64,000 nt of DNA from contig JBFLZC010000009.1 of NCBI GenBank assembly GCA_040756375.1, positions 62,001 to 126,000 on the forward strand, read 5' to 3'. The notes beneath the pieces are model-generated. The model did not search any database and had not been told where the DNA came from. It saw only the letters and a program-made list of their open reading frames with translations. This document shows, piece by piece, positions 51,254 through 60,477 of this stretch. Source of the stretch: VGSG01 sp040756375 (GTDB taxonomy: Bacteria > Desulfobacterota > Desulfomonilia > Desulfomonilales > Desulfomonilaceae). Every line of letters starts with the position of its first letter. Position 1 is the stretch's first letter. The translations under genes and the position numbers were made by a program.

Positions 51254-52678
51254 ATGAAAATACTCCATTTCCTGCACAGAACAGTGTTAGGTTTATTCCT
51301 GGCTGTTAGCTTTATAATTGTGATGCAGCAACACGTGAATGCCCAGCAGAAACCCAATATCTACGTCCTCCTCGTCGGGGTAGGTACGTATCCGGATCCC
51401 AGCGCCAATCTGAATCTTGCTTCCGGAGTAACCGAGCTGGAGGATTTCTTTAAGGAGAGAAGACGTTTATTCAACAAGTTTCATTTTATTAAGCTTACTG
51501 ATGATGCAGCCACGAAGGCTAGGATACTGAAAGCCTTCACCGAAGACTTGGCTCAGGCTCAAAAGGACGATGTAGTCTTCATATATCTGGAGGGGCACGG
51601 GTCGCCACTCCCCGGAGCGCCTGGTGAATTCTATTTCAGCGCATACGATACAACGGATGTTGCAAAGACCGGCATCAAGATCAACGACAAGGGCCTGTTC
51701 AAGAATATCAAATCGGAGAAATTGATCTTTTTTACCGGTTCCTGCTTTTCAGGGGGGTTCTTGGATGGACTCGCCCGTTCCATGAAGCAGGGCGTCCCTC
51801 AAGATTTTTTCGGGGATTTTAAAGGTCGCTTTGGCATTTCCGCGGCAAAGGACAACGAGCCTGCCTGGGTGCCGGGCAAATTTGGAATGAGTTTGTTCTG
51901 CTTCTATGTAATCAAGGGCCTAAGAGGCGCGGCTGATGCAGGAAGCGGCAAGATTACCGTAGATAATCTGTTCAACTATGTAAAGACAAATGTTTCAGAA
52001 TACACGGCAGGCAAACAAAACCCCCACATGTTCAAAAAGACAAGCAAACCCGAAGATACGACGATAATCGAGACGCCCCGGTATGACAAACCCTTGGAAG
52101 TCAATATTAAATTCTTCTATGAAACCAGCGATAATCAATTGAAACTGCTCACATCAGACAGTGTATTGAAGTCGGGTGCCCATATTGGCGCCGCGTTCAA
52201 ACCAAAGTCGGATTGCTACATGCATATTTTCTGGGTCGACAGCAACGGCAAATTTGCCAGAGTGTTTCCTAATCCTCAGTTGACCGAGGGTACGGAATCG
52301 GGGGAAGTGAAAGGGGGCAAAACAATCTGGTTGCCCTATAAGGGCTCAAGGCAATGGTATGTCTTGGACAAGCATGCGGGCACTGAAACCGTGTATGTGG
52401 TGGCAAGCAGAGAAAGAAACACGAAATTGGAGGAATTGTACCAGAAGCTGCAAGGTCTTACCAAGGAAGCACGTAAAGGCGGGCAAGGTTCGGATATCGA
52501 GAACCAGATTGAAGGTGAATTGAATCTCATGGGCATAGAGAGTTTCGTGGTCCCAGTACAACAAAGCAACAACACGTTCGTGGATTCAAAACAGCTCTTC
52601 GACTCTTTCGACAACAGCATCCAGGTGGCGAAGACCGACCTGACGTTTAAGTTGCAATTCAAGCACGTCGCAGAATGA
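51254..52678 (+). CDS. Exported caspase-like (C14) protease with DUF4384 domain (copy 2)
   Basis: 474 residues, the same architecture as the 47477 gene: signal peptide (about 1-30), caspase-like domain (about 34-270) with His115 (YLEGHGSPL) and Cys164 (FFTGSCFSGG), then DUF4384 (about 290-415; LKSGAHIGAAFKPKSDCYMH, ARVFPN). The flanks of the dyad differ from copy 1: AGHG becomes EGHG and ADSC becomes TGSC, losing the Asp before the Ser-Cys. The two copies may therefore differ in substrate or activity. GAGGAGGAG precedes the ATG. Confidence 0.9.
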   Translation: MKILHFLHRTVLGLFLAVSFIIVMQQHVNAQQKPNIYVLLVGVGTYPDPSANLNLASGVTELEDFFKERRRLFNKFHFIKLTDDAATKARILKAFTEDLAQAQKDDVVFIYLEGHGSPLPGAPGEFYFSAYDTTDVAKTGIKINDKGLFKNIKSEKLIFFTGSCFSGGFLDGLARSMKQGVPQDFFGDFKGRFGISAAKDNEPAWVPGKFGMSLFCFYVIKGLRGAADAGSGKITVDNLFNYVKTNVSEYTAGKQNPHMFKKTSKPEDTTIIETPRYDKPLEVNIKFFYETSDNQLKLLTSDSVLKSGAHIGAAFKPKSDCYMHIFWVDSNGKFARVFPNPQLTEGTESGEVKGGKTIWLPYKGSRQWYVLDKHAGTETVYVVASRERNTKLEELYQKLQGLTKEARKGGQGSDIENQIEGELNLMGIESFVVPVQQSNNTFVDSKQLFDSFDNSIQVAKTDLTFKLQFKHVAE

Positions 52679-52694
52679 TGAAGAAGGTTCGGAT

Positions 52695-53621
52695 ATGAAG
52701 AGACTGAGGCTTATGTCTTGCATAGGCGGGGCGAGCGAGATGAAAGAATATCGAATCTTCCTGATCTTTCTTTTCCTTCACGCGCTTTCACCTGTCTCGA
52801 TGGCGCAAAACGATTGTGAACGGGCAAAGGAGGTATACGCGCAGGGGGTTCAGTCAATCCAGTACACAGACCGCCGGGATGCTTTTGCCAGAGCAATTCA
52901 ATTGTGTCCGGATTACGCTGAAGCGTATGTCAATCTTGCTGACGCCTACGAGCATCTCGGAGAGTTTGATCAGGCGGAAAGGACTTATGAAAAGGCGGCC
53001 CAACTCTCCTCGAGGATGATTGCACCTTATATTGGCTTGGGAGAGATCTATCTGAAAACAGGGCGATTCCCCCTTGCGCTCATTGTTGTTGAAGAAGGTC
53101 TGAAACTATCGCCTGATAATGAAAGGCTTCTGGAAGATAAGAAGGTGATTTCCGAGAGATGTGATCGAGAGAAACGGCCCTTTACAAACGAAGAAATTAT
53201 GTCTTGTCTCAGAGATGACGAAGCATTTAAACAGATGTGCATGTGCCCCACCGATTACAGTTCTTTCTTGCGGAAGTGGATATGTCTGCCGACAATATGG
53301 TTCTCGGCGGGGTCTGCCGATCTGGGTCCGGCCGGACGGAAACAGCTTGACCAAGTTGGGAAAGCATTCGCCGCCATGGATTTGTCGGGCAAGACAATAA
53401 GCATAGTTGGTTACGCCGATACCCTTGGCACCAAGGAAAGGAATCTCAAGCTTTCAGAGTCTCGGGCCAAATCCGTGAAGCACTACCTGGTGACCAGATT
53501 CCGCATCGACCCTGGTGTGTTTACCATCCAGTATTACGGTCAGGATAGTCCTCGGTCACCAAATACCACCCAACAGAATCGGGCGGATAACAGAAGAGTC
53601 GTGATTCTCCCCGGCTGGTAG
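52695..53621 (+). CDS. Exported TPR protein with C-terminal OmpA domain (copy 2)
   Basis: 308 residues, paralogue of the 46431 gene: signal peptide ending near VSMAQ, a Cys near the mature start (QNDCERAKEVY), TPRs (about 50-150), a Cys-rich segment (MSCLRDDEAFKQMCMCPTDY) and an OmpA-like domain (about 200-305) with VGYADTLGTKERNLKLSES and NRRVVILPGW. The ATG at 52695 has AGAAGG 7 nt upstream; the ATG at 52740 gives a shorter signal and is an alternative. It closes the operon 16 bp after caspase copy 2. Confidence 0.87.
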   Translation: MKRLRLMSCIGGASEMKEYRIFLIFLFLHALSPVSMAQNDCERAKEVYAQGVQSIQYTDRRDAFARAIQLCPDYAEAYVNLADAYEHLGEFDQAERTYEKAAQLSSRMIAPYIGLGEIYLKTGRFPLALIVVEEGLKLSPDNERLLEDKKVISERCDREKRPFTNEEIMSCLRDDEAFKQMCMCPTDYSSFLRKWICLPTIWFSAGSADLGPAGRKQLDQVGKAFAAMDLSGKTISIVGYADTLGTKERNLKLSESRAKSVKHYLVTRFRIDPGVFTIQYYGQDSPRSPNTTQQNRADNRRVVILPGW

Positions 53622-53874
53622 CGAAATAGGAGAATAAGGGCCCGATGATGCAGGTTGTGGACTAGATTGGACTTCATCTGACAGAGGTGAGTTACCCGGC
53701 AGTTACCAAAGTGCCAGGCCCTAATCTGTTGAGATTTTTTTCGTCCGCCAAATATTTGCTTTCTCCGAAGGTCTCTGCACATAATCAAGTAGAAAGGGAC
53801 CAGTGGCGGCCAAGCAAAACTCATTTTCGACGGTGGAAAATGAGCATAACTGAATGGTTACACGCCCAGGGCAA

Positions 53875-54900
53875 TCACCACCTCTCTTCAGCGCCTCTCA
53901 TACGCGAAACATTCATACGATGCGATAGAAAGGAGAGCCCAAGGGGTATCAGGACAGGATAAAGGAACATGAGAAGCCGGACTTCGTACCAAATGCCGAA
54001 TGTGAGAACTGCCAAAATGTACGGGGGAATCACCCAGGCCGATCGCCGCACAAATGGAGGAGCGTACTTGAGTCCCAGCGCGGCCAAGATCCAGAAAAAA
54101 CCCATGAACAGGGCCCATGAACGCGCTGCATATAACAGGGAAGCGGTCTTGAGGTTATGCTCAAGAGCTTCGGCGATGGGCACCGATAGAGGGGCCTCAC
54201 CCAGAGCCAGTCTCAATCCGACACTGATCAGCACCCAGAGCAACAGATACAGGAAGAAGCGAATGGTCGTGCGCGGGCTCGGGGGCCACCATCTGTCGGG
54301 GTGTGAATTTGAGGGGTCGGTTGCGGTCAAGAGATACGCGAATACGATGAAGATGGCGGTCTCTCGTGTGAGAACAGCGAGAGCGATCACGATGGTCAAG
54401 AGAGCTTCTCGCCGCATCCGTATGCACCAGAGGGCCAGAGCAAAGAACCCGGGCTCCAGCAAAGACCAGGGCTGGAAAAACTGATGCCGAAACGCCAGCG
54501 GGATGGTTGCCGCGACAAAGAAAACGCCAGCGAGGGAAAGACCGTTTGAAAACCAGGTGCGGAGATAGGCAAACAGCGCGACAAAGAGAAAACTCAGCGC
54601 TGCCCAATCATACACGAGATATGACGCGACAAAGGCCTTCGCGTAACCCACAGAGGGGGCTATCAGACGAATCAAGCCTTCTGTCACATGGGGCACGAGC
54701 ACGCGGTATCGATAAGGCGATTCCGCGGTCCCTGCCACTATCTCTTGATGAAGTTCAATCCGCGCATCCAAGTACGGAAGATCGACCATGCGGATAAGCA
54801 AATATGCCTGAGTCATCGCCACTGAAATGATGAGCAAAGCGTTGACCCAGTCAATTCTGTAAGCACGCGTCGTGCCGCGGCCGGCGGTTTGATCATTCAC
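53875..54900 (-). CDS. Polytopic membrane protein, GT-C-like, unknown function
   Basis: 341 residues with about ten membrane segments. The motif SPYRYRVLVPHVTEGLIRL after the first segment and FRHQFFQPWSLLEPGF are reminiscent of GT-C-type membrane glycosyltransferases, but no family can be named. A GTG at 54900 overlaps the end of the SpoIIE gene by 8 bp and follows AAGGGACGG. The open frame continues upstream to 55023, but that part merely overlaps the SpoIIE gene. It is last in an eight-gene minus-strand run. Confidence 0.7.
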   Translation of the reverse strand: MNDQTAGRGTTRAYRIDWVNALLIISVAMTQAYLLIRMVDLPYLDARIELHQEIVAGTAESPYRYRVLVPHVTEGLIRLIAPSVGYAKAFVASYLVYDWAALSFLFVALFAYLRTWFSNGLSLAGVFFVAATIPLAFRHQFFQPWSLLEPGFFALALWCIRMRREALLTIVIALAVLTRETAIFIVFAYLLTATDPSNSHPDRWWPPSPRTTIRFFLYLLLWVLISVGLRLALGEAPLSVPIAEALEHNLKTASLLYAARSWALFMGFFWILAALGLKYAPPFVRRSAWVIPPYILAVLTFGIWYEVRLLMFLYPVLIPLGLSFLSHRMNVSRMRGAEERW

Positions 54901-56884
54901 GATCTTGCCGTCCCTTGAAAGGGCCCGAAGGAGCGGAAGCGGAGTCCGCAGGTTTGAACACGAACGAAAGCATGGTGATGTCGTCTGCCTGCGTGGCTCC
55001 TCCCGCGAAGGCCGTAACCTCATTGCCCAAGTTCTCGACGAGGTCTCTTGCAGTCCGCATTCGCAGGTGAAGCAGTTTTTCTCGCAACTTTTCGGACGAG
55101 AAAAGGTCTCCTTGGACGTTGGTAGCTTCAGTTACACCATCGGTATAGGTAAAAAGCATATCTCCGCTGCGGAGCTCGACGTGAGCCCCCGGGTACAACA
55201 GGTCTGGAGCCAATCCCAGCAGAGGGGCTGCCGCTTCATCGAGCTCTACGAGGCCTCGATCCTTGGTCAGGACAAACGCTGGATCGTGGCCGCCGCGGGC
55301 GTACATCAGCTTGCCTGTTTTCACGTTGAGCACGCCGCAGAAGATGGTGACAAACATGCAGGCTTCGTTCTCTCGTGAAAGCTCTCTATTGAGGCGAGTG
55401 AGCACTTGATCCGGCGGGAGACCTTCCAGGGCCGCTGTCCGCAGGAGCGATAGGCTCGTGGCCATGAAGAGCGCGGCGGGAACGCCCTTGCCGGACACGT
55501 CGCCAACTGCGAAATACAGGTGCTCTTCATCTACTCGGCCAAAATCGTAGAAATCCCCTCCCACCTCTTTCGCAGGGTACATTACTGCGTACAAATCGAG
55601 ATCTTTGCCGTCTCCAAACGTCGGCACTTCCGAAGGCAGCATGCTCCTTTGGATACGCGCGGCTATCGCCAACTCACTCTCGATGCGTTCTTTCGCGGCA
55701 GTCGTCTCGGTGAGATCATTGATATATTTCTTCAGATCTTGGACCATTCCCGAGAAAGCATCAGCCAGCAGACCGACCTCGTCCTTGCTCCGAATGCCGG
55801 AAAGGTCCACGTTCAGGTCACCGTGAGCTACCTGGCTTGTGGCCTTGACCATGCGTCGCAATGGACTGGCAACAGCTCTCGCCAGCAAAAGGCTGACCCC
55901 CAACAGGAGGACTAGTCCGGCAGCTCCCATGAGCAGGCTTGTTTGGTGCAATCCCACAATGCCCGCGAAAAGCTCTTGTTTCGGATAAACAACGCCCAAA
56001 GACCAGCCGTTCGCAGGAAGTCGAGCAAACGCCAGGAAGGAAGGTGCGCGGGACAAGCTTTCGCCCGCATCAATGAACCCGGTCGGCTGCTTCAGCATTG
56101 TTTCGCCGATGGAGCGGAGTTGGGGCCTGGCGAGCTTATCCGCGAGCGTGAACAGCGACTCGTTCATGATGAATTGCTTGTTCGGATGAGCCACGAAGGT
56201 CCCGTCGCTGGAAACAAGAAAACAAAAGCCTGTTTGAAGCACCCTTACGGACGCCAATCTCCTGGTAAGCCAGCCCACAGACACGTCTGCGGTAACCACG
56301 CCTCGCACGCTTCCACGTGCTCCATCCGGCGACAGTTGGAAAAAGGGATGCGAGTACGTGGTCATGATCACATTGCCGCCTCCTTCATCGAAGTACGGCT
56401 TGGTCCAGATAGGAGCTTTGCGGTCTACCGGCTCTCTGTACCAATCTCTTCCGGGATAATTGTAGCTGTCCGTGCCAAGTTGGACGAACTCGAGGCCATT
56501 GCCTCCCCTGCAGTAATATGGGGCAAAATTCTTTATATTCGGCTCGAACGCATAAGGCTCAAACGCCACCGTGCAGCCAAATATGCCTTCCTGGAGCTCA
56601 ACCTGTCTGCGGATAAGGGCCATCAGGGCTTGCTTGTCGATCCGGACTTCTTCCAGGACCGACGCGAAGCACTCCGTTACCTCCACTACCGCTCGGATTT
56701 CCTGATCCAGGTTGCTGGCCACGGAACGAGCGTGGATTTTGGCCGTGCGACCTGCGTCGTGGATGACCAATTGCTTTGAGACAAAGTAGCTATATGCAAT
56801 GACGGCACAAAGGACGGTTCCAGTCCCGATGAGCGCCAGGAGGGTGATCTTGAATGCAAGACTATGAAGCGCGGCTATTTTCAT
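54893..56884 (-). CDS. dCache-HAMP-SpoIIE (PP2C) phosphatase
   Basis: 663 residues: a membrane segment (about 12-35), a double-Cache sensor (about 40-300; WYREPVDRKAPIWTKPYFDE), a second membrane segment (about 315-335), HAMP (about 340-395), a coiled linker (KERIESELAIAARIQRSMLP) and a SpoIIE phosphatase domain (about 430-650) with VGGDFYDF, GDVSGKGVPAALF, YTDGVTEA and DDITML. It should dephosphorylate a STAS anti-sigma-factor antagonist in response to an external ligand, and such a STAS gene lies 71 bp upstream. No anti-sigma kinase gene is adjacent. The ribosome site is weak. Confidence 0.92.
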   Translation of the reverse strand: MKIAALHSLAFKITLLALIGTGTVLCAVIAYSYFVSKQLVIHDAGRTAKIHARSVASNLDQEIRAVVEVTECFASVLEEVRIDKQALMALIRRQVELQEGIFGCTVAFEPYAFEPNIKNFAPYYCRGGNGLEFVQLGTDSYNYPGRDWYREPVDRKAPIWTKPYFDEGGGNVIMTTYSHPFFQLSPDGARGSVRGVVTADVSVGWLTRRLASVRVLQTGFCFLVSSDGTFVAHPNKQFIMNESLFTLADKLARPQLRSIGETMLKQPTGFIDAGESLSRAPSFLAFARLPANGWSLGVVYPKQELFAGIVGLHQTSLLMGAAGLVLLLGVSLLLARAVASPLRRMVKATSQVAHGDLNVDLSGIRSKDEVGLLADAFSGMVQDLKKYINDLTETTAAKERIESELAIAARIQRSMLPSEVPTFGDGKDLDLYAVMYPAKEVGGDFYDFGRVDEEHLYFAVGDVSGKGVPAALFMATSLSLLRTAALEGLPPDQVLTRLNRELSRENEACMFVTIFCGVLNVKTGKLMYARGGHDPAFVLTKDRGLVELDEAAAPLLGLAPDLLYPGAHVELRSGDMLFTYTDGVTEATNVQGDLFSSEKLREKLLHLRMRTARDLVENLGNEVTAFAGGATQADDITMLSFVFKPADSASAPSGPFKGRQDRE

Positions 56885-56955
56885 TCACAAACGGAGGAGG
56901 TTTTCCGAGAGCGAAGGCGATCTAAGACCTTGCATTGCTCCGTCTCGGCTGTGGG

Positions 56956-57291
56956 TTAAGGTCGGCTCTTTGTTGCTTCCTCCACTGATTCGTACACAGG
57001 CAACAGGGCACTGAACCCGGACACGTCGAACACTTGCTTGGCAACACCTTTTAGAGCGCAACAAGCAAGCTCTCCGCCACGGGCCCGGACATCCTTGGCA
57101 ACCACCATCAAAGAGCGCAGTCCGGCACTGCTGATATAGTCCAAGTTGCTGAAATCCACCACGAACCGCGTCTCGCCTTGGCTTATCCACTCTTGCAGCT
57201 TCTTCTCAAAGTCAGGAGCAGATAGTGTGTCCATACGCCCTGCAACCGAAACGACAACCAGTTGCCCGCTCTTGTTCAGGGTTATCTCCAA
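56956..57291 (-). CDS. STAS domain anti-sigma factor antagonist
   Basis: 111 residues of the RsbV/SpoIIAA type. The phosphorylation loop is NLDYISSAGLRSLM (Ser54/Ser55). It would be phosphorylated by a serine kinase and dephosphorylated by the SpoIIE protein encoded next. The start is TTG 57291, supported by AGGAGG 7 nt upstream. Confidence 0.93.
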   Translation of the reverse strand: MEITLNKSGQLVVVSVAGRMDTLSAPDFEKKLQEWISQGETRFVVDFSNLDYISSAGLRSLMVVAKDVRARGGELACCALKGVAKQVFDVSGFSALLPVYESVEEATKSRP

Positions 57292-57335
57292 AGAAGTCCT
57301 CCTGCATTGGAATTAAGCATTGCCCGCAGACACTC

Positions 57336-58364
57336 TTAGACGATGGATGCTCTCTGCCAGTCGGCTTTGGTGAATTCCAAAATCCGCCGTGCACGGTCCG
57401 AGAAGAGCTTTATCGACTCAAAGTAGGGCGGGCACAGGAGCTTTTGCATGAGCAGCCCGTCGTCATCAAACCACCGTGGCAGCGGCCCTCCCAGGAAATA
57501 GCCTTTTTCTCGTAGAATGTCCACCACATGTCCGATCCACGGAGATGTGAGCTTGACCCATACCTGAAGGACAACCGCTCCCCTCTTGGCTGCTTGATCT
57601 TCCAGATTCTCGAGCTTTGGTGCGAAGTCTGACCCAGCCTCAGAAAAGCCGATCCGAGCGACCTTGGCGAAATCAAATACTGTTATGTATGCGTCCGAAA
57701 CCGTGTCCGCTGGAATCGGCTGATCCGCGATGCGAAAGTCACGCTGACTGGTCACGTCCGAGTACATGAATCTGAGAGCCTCATCATACACGGCTGGGAG
57801 ATAGACCGTCTGAGGCTCGTCACGATAGCACCGAAAGCCCAAAACGGTGGTAACGCGGCCCGCGGTAACACCTTCGCCCACGAATGCTTCTCCCGGCATG
57901 AGGCCAATTTCCAGGGCTGTTTCCAAGTATCCATACTCATACATCATCTTCTGCATGGTCAGATGATTCGTGACCGCCTCACCGAAGACTGTGTGCATAC
58001 CAAACTTGGGTACCACCTCTTCTCCCATACATTTTGCCAAAGCAGTCGATACACCCAAGTTGCGCCATTCCTTGAACACGAGACCAACTCCCCACTCGTA
58101 GACCGATCGGCATGGAGCAGAGCGGAACAGGTGGACAACACCGATGACTTCTCCGGACTTGGATCTGGCCACGATACTGTAGTAATCACCGTCTCGATTT
58201 GCCTTGGTGAGCGCGGGTGGGTCGTAAAAGATTTTGATTGGATAGTCTTCCCCATATACAGCCCTGAACAGCCGCACAATGCCGTCTGCATCATCGGGCC
58301 GGAAGAGGCTTACTTCGTAAGATAAGTCTGCTTCTTTTGGATTCATCTGGTTCTCTTTTTCCAT
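57336..58364 (-). CDS. GNAT family N-acetyltransferase
   Basis: 342 residues; the start at 58364 gives MEKENQMNPKE. The N-terminal half is a GNAT fold (RPDDADGIVRLFRAVYG, YYSIVARSKSGEVIGVVH, and the acetyl-CoA region GLVFKEWRNLGVSTALAKCM). The C-terminal half may be a second GNAT-like domain. It lies between the STAS and MFS genes. A role in signalling is likely from context but unproven. The ATG at 58346 is an alternative start. Confidence 0.75.
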   Translation of the reverse strand: MEKENQMNPKEADLSYEVSLFRPDDADGIVRLFRAVYGEDYPIKIFYDPPALTKANRDGDYYSIVARSKSGEVIGVVHLFRSAPCRSVYEWGVGLVFKEWRNLGVSTALAKCMGEEVVPKFGMHTVFGEAVTNHLTMQKMMYEYGYLETALEIGLMPGEAFVGEGVTAGRVTTVLGFRCYRDEPQTVYLPAVYDEALRFMYSDVTSQRDFRIADQPIPADTVSDAYITVFDFAKVARIGFSEAGSDFAPKLENLEDQAAKRGAVVLQVWVKLTSPWIGHVVDILREKGYFLGGPLPRWFDDDGLLMQKLLCPPYFESIKLFSDRARRILEFTKADWQRASIV

Positions 58365-58392
58365 GATCAATAACCTATCGTCAGAGTGAGTT

Positions 58393-59568
58393 TCACGATC
58401 TCGCCTCAACATTCAAGCGTCCAAGCATAACCGCAGCCAACCCAATCAGCAAGAGCCCTCCGCACGCGTAATAGAGCGCGGCGAACCCCCAGTGGAAAAT
58501 CAGGGTCCCTCCCACAATCGGTCCCACGAACAGCCCGGCTTGAGCCATTTGGGTAGACAGATTGGTATTCAGCGCTCGATGCTGAGGTTGGGAAATGTCG
58601 AACATGAGGCCGCTCACTAGCGGCATAGCCACTCCCCAGCCGATCCCCAACAGAAAACCCATGCCGAAGAGGGCCTCCGCGCTCTTTACGTGCACTAGGG
58701 CCACGTATCCAAGCACCAGCCACGCCAGCGATGCGGCCAACAATTTCGCCTTATCGTATTTGTCCAGCAGCGGGCCGGCTATTACGCGGACAGCCATCTC
58801 CGTGACTGTGGAGAAGGTGAAGAACCATCCAGGATTGGGCACCCCAAGTTGCTCCCCAAAGCTCTGCATAAAGAAGAACACCGGGCTGAAGGTTGTCCAC
58901 AGCACAAGCGGTAGAAACAGCAGGACCAGCACGCGACGATCCTTCAAGTTGTCCGCGATTTCGCGCCATCGAAGCCCGGTTGATTGAAGTCCGGGAGACA
59001 CCCTTTCCCCGTGGTCGAGCCATCGGAGCGCGATGAGGCTGAAGACCATGAGCAGGGCTGACCAGTCCAGAAGTTGCACAAATCCGCCCGCGTGGACGGA
59101 TAGCGGCCCCAGCACCGGAGGCACCACTGCGTACGGCAGAAGCGTGATCACGGCCATGACGCCAAACGCCTGACCGCTCCTCCCAGTGGGAATGCAACCG
59201 ACGAATTTGGCCACCACCGCGGTGGCCAGGAGCACATACGCTGCCCCGTGTAAGATCCTTACCAGCGCCAAACCCCAGATGCCCTCGGCCAGGTTGTACA
59301 TGAGCAGGGTGATGACAACGCAGATCGTGCCTGCCGCGATCCATTTCTTCGCATTTGTGGGATTGAAAAACGGGCTGATAATCGGTCTGAGCACAAGGCC
59401 CGTCAGGGAGAAAAGCGCTATAAGGGTCCCGGCCCAGTGATCGTCAATGCCGAGGCCTGCCAGGTACTGCTGGAAGGAGAAGAATACGGCAATATTACAG
59501 AACGTCAGGAAGATAATTCCATTGATCGCCAGGAATTCGCCGGTAAGTAGTCGGTTCTGGTCGGCCAT
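58393..59568 (-). CDS. MFS transporter
   Basis: 391 residues with twelve predicted membrane segments. ATSAVVAKFVGCIPTGRSGQ-like loop sequence (LLATAVVAKFVGCIPTGRSG) and TVTEMAVRVIAGPLLDKYDK are typical of the family. The substrate is unknown. The following hydroxylase genes are on the same strand 60 bp upstream, so it may move their substrate or product. The GTG at 59598 is rejected for the ATG at 59568 (MADQNRLL). Confidence 0.87.
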   Translation of the reverse strand: MADQNRLLTGEFLAINGIIFLTFCNIAVFFSFQQYLAGLGIDDHWAGTLIALFSLTGLVLRPIISPFFNPTNAKKWIAAGTICVVITLLMYNLAEGIWGLALVRILHGAAYVLLATAVVAKFVGCIPTGRSGQAFGVMAVITLLPYAVVPPVLGPLSVHAGGFVQLLDWSALLMVFSLIALRWLDHGERVSPGLQSTGLRWREIADNLKDRRVLVLLFLPLVLWTTFSPVFFFMQSFGEQLGVPNPGWFFTFSTVTEMAVRVIAGPLLDKYDKAKLLAASLAWLVLGYVALVHVKSAEALFGMGFLLGIGWGVAMPLVSGLMFDISQPQHRALNTNLSTQMAQAGLFVGPIVGGTLIFHWGFAALYYACGGLLLIGLAAVMLGRLNVEARS

Positions 59569-59628
59569 ATGATTAAGAACCCGAAGAAGGGGTCGCACGC
59601 GGTTGGAATTTGACGAGCAACGAATCTC

Positions 59629-60477
59629 TCACTTTTTGTGGCCGCTTTCAGCCAGCCGCAGGAGAAGGCGGCCCGCGACGATCCGGCGATATTGAGCGCT
59701 CGCACGCACATCGTCAATAGGCGACACGGTACGCTCCACGAGGGCTGCTACCTCGGAGAGCTTCTCGATTCCCAGTTCCCGGCCGACGAGTGCCTCTTCG
59801 ACTTTTGCAGAACGTACCACCGTGGGGCCAACGCTCCCCCACGCAAGCCGAGCGCTCTCGATGTTCCCGTCCTTGGAAACGCGAAGCAGCGCAGCGAGGC
59901 TCGCTACCGCGCAGGCCTGGGATTTGCGCAGTCCCACTTTTTCAAAATGGTGCACATTGAATTCAGGAGCTTTACGGATCCACACGCCCTTTACGATCTC
60001 GTCTGCACGAAGTCGCACTTGGCCCGGGCCCACGAGGAAGTCCGCCACAGGCATTCGTTTGGTCTCTTTGCGAGACGTGATTTCAACCTCTGCGTCGAGC
60101 ACGTAGAGCGGCGGAAGCGTATCACCCGCAGGCGAGGCATTAACGATATTTCCTCCGATCGTCCCCATGTTGCGGATCGCCGGTGAGGCCAACACTCGCA
60201 GCGCCTTTGCCAGCACAGGGAATTCACTACGCACGAGCGGGCTTTCCAACAGGTTTGTATGCGTGGTTGCCGCTCCGATGAAGGCTTCGGCTCCTGCGTC
60301 TCGGACTCCCCGGATCTCCTCGATGCGTTCGAGGCAGACAAGCTTGTTAGTATTGATTCGCCCCGCGCGGAGGTTCACCAGCAGGTCGGTTCCCCCCGCA
60401 TAGACCGCGGTATTCGGGTCGGCTTCCAGCGAATCCCAGAGCTCGTCGAGAGTGCGGGGGAGCAGAACCTGTTTCAT
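59629..60477 (-). CDS. FAD-binding subunit of a xanthine-dehydrogenase-family hydroxylase
   Basis: 282 residues, the CoxM/medium-subunit type. FAD motifs are VYAGGTDLLVNLRAG, SPAIRNMGTIGGNIVNASPAG and LPPLYVLDAEVEI. It overlaps the [2Fe-2S] gene by 4 bp and has GGGAGAGG before the ATG. It passes electrons between the Fe-S clusters and the acceptor of the three-subunit hydroxylase. Confidence 0.93.
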   Translation of the reverse strand: MKQVLLPRTLDELWDSLEADPNTAVYAGGTDLLVNLRAGRINTNKLVCLERIEEIRGVRDAGAEAFIGAATTHTNLLESPLVRSEFPVLAKALRVLASPAIRNMGTIGGNIVNASPAGDTLPPLYVLDAEVEITSRKETKRMPVADFLVGPGQVRLRADEIVKGVWIRKAPEFNVHHFEKVGLRKSQACAVASLAALLRVSKDGNIESARLAWGSVGPTVVRSAKVEEALVGRELGIEKLSEVAALVERTVSPIDDVRASAQYRRIVAGRLLLRLAESGHKK

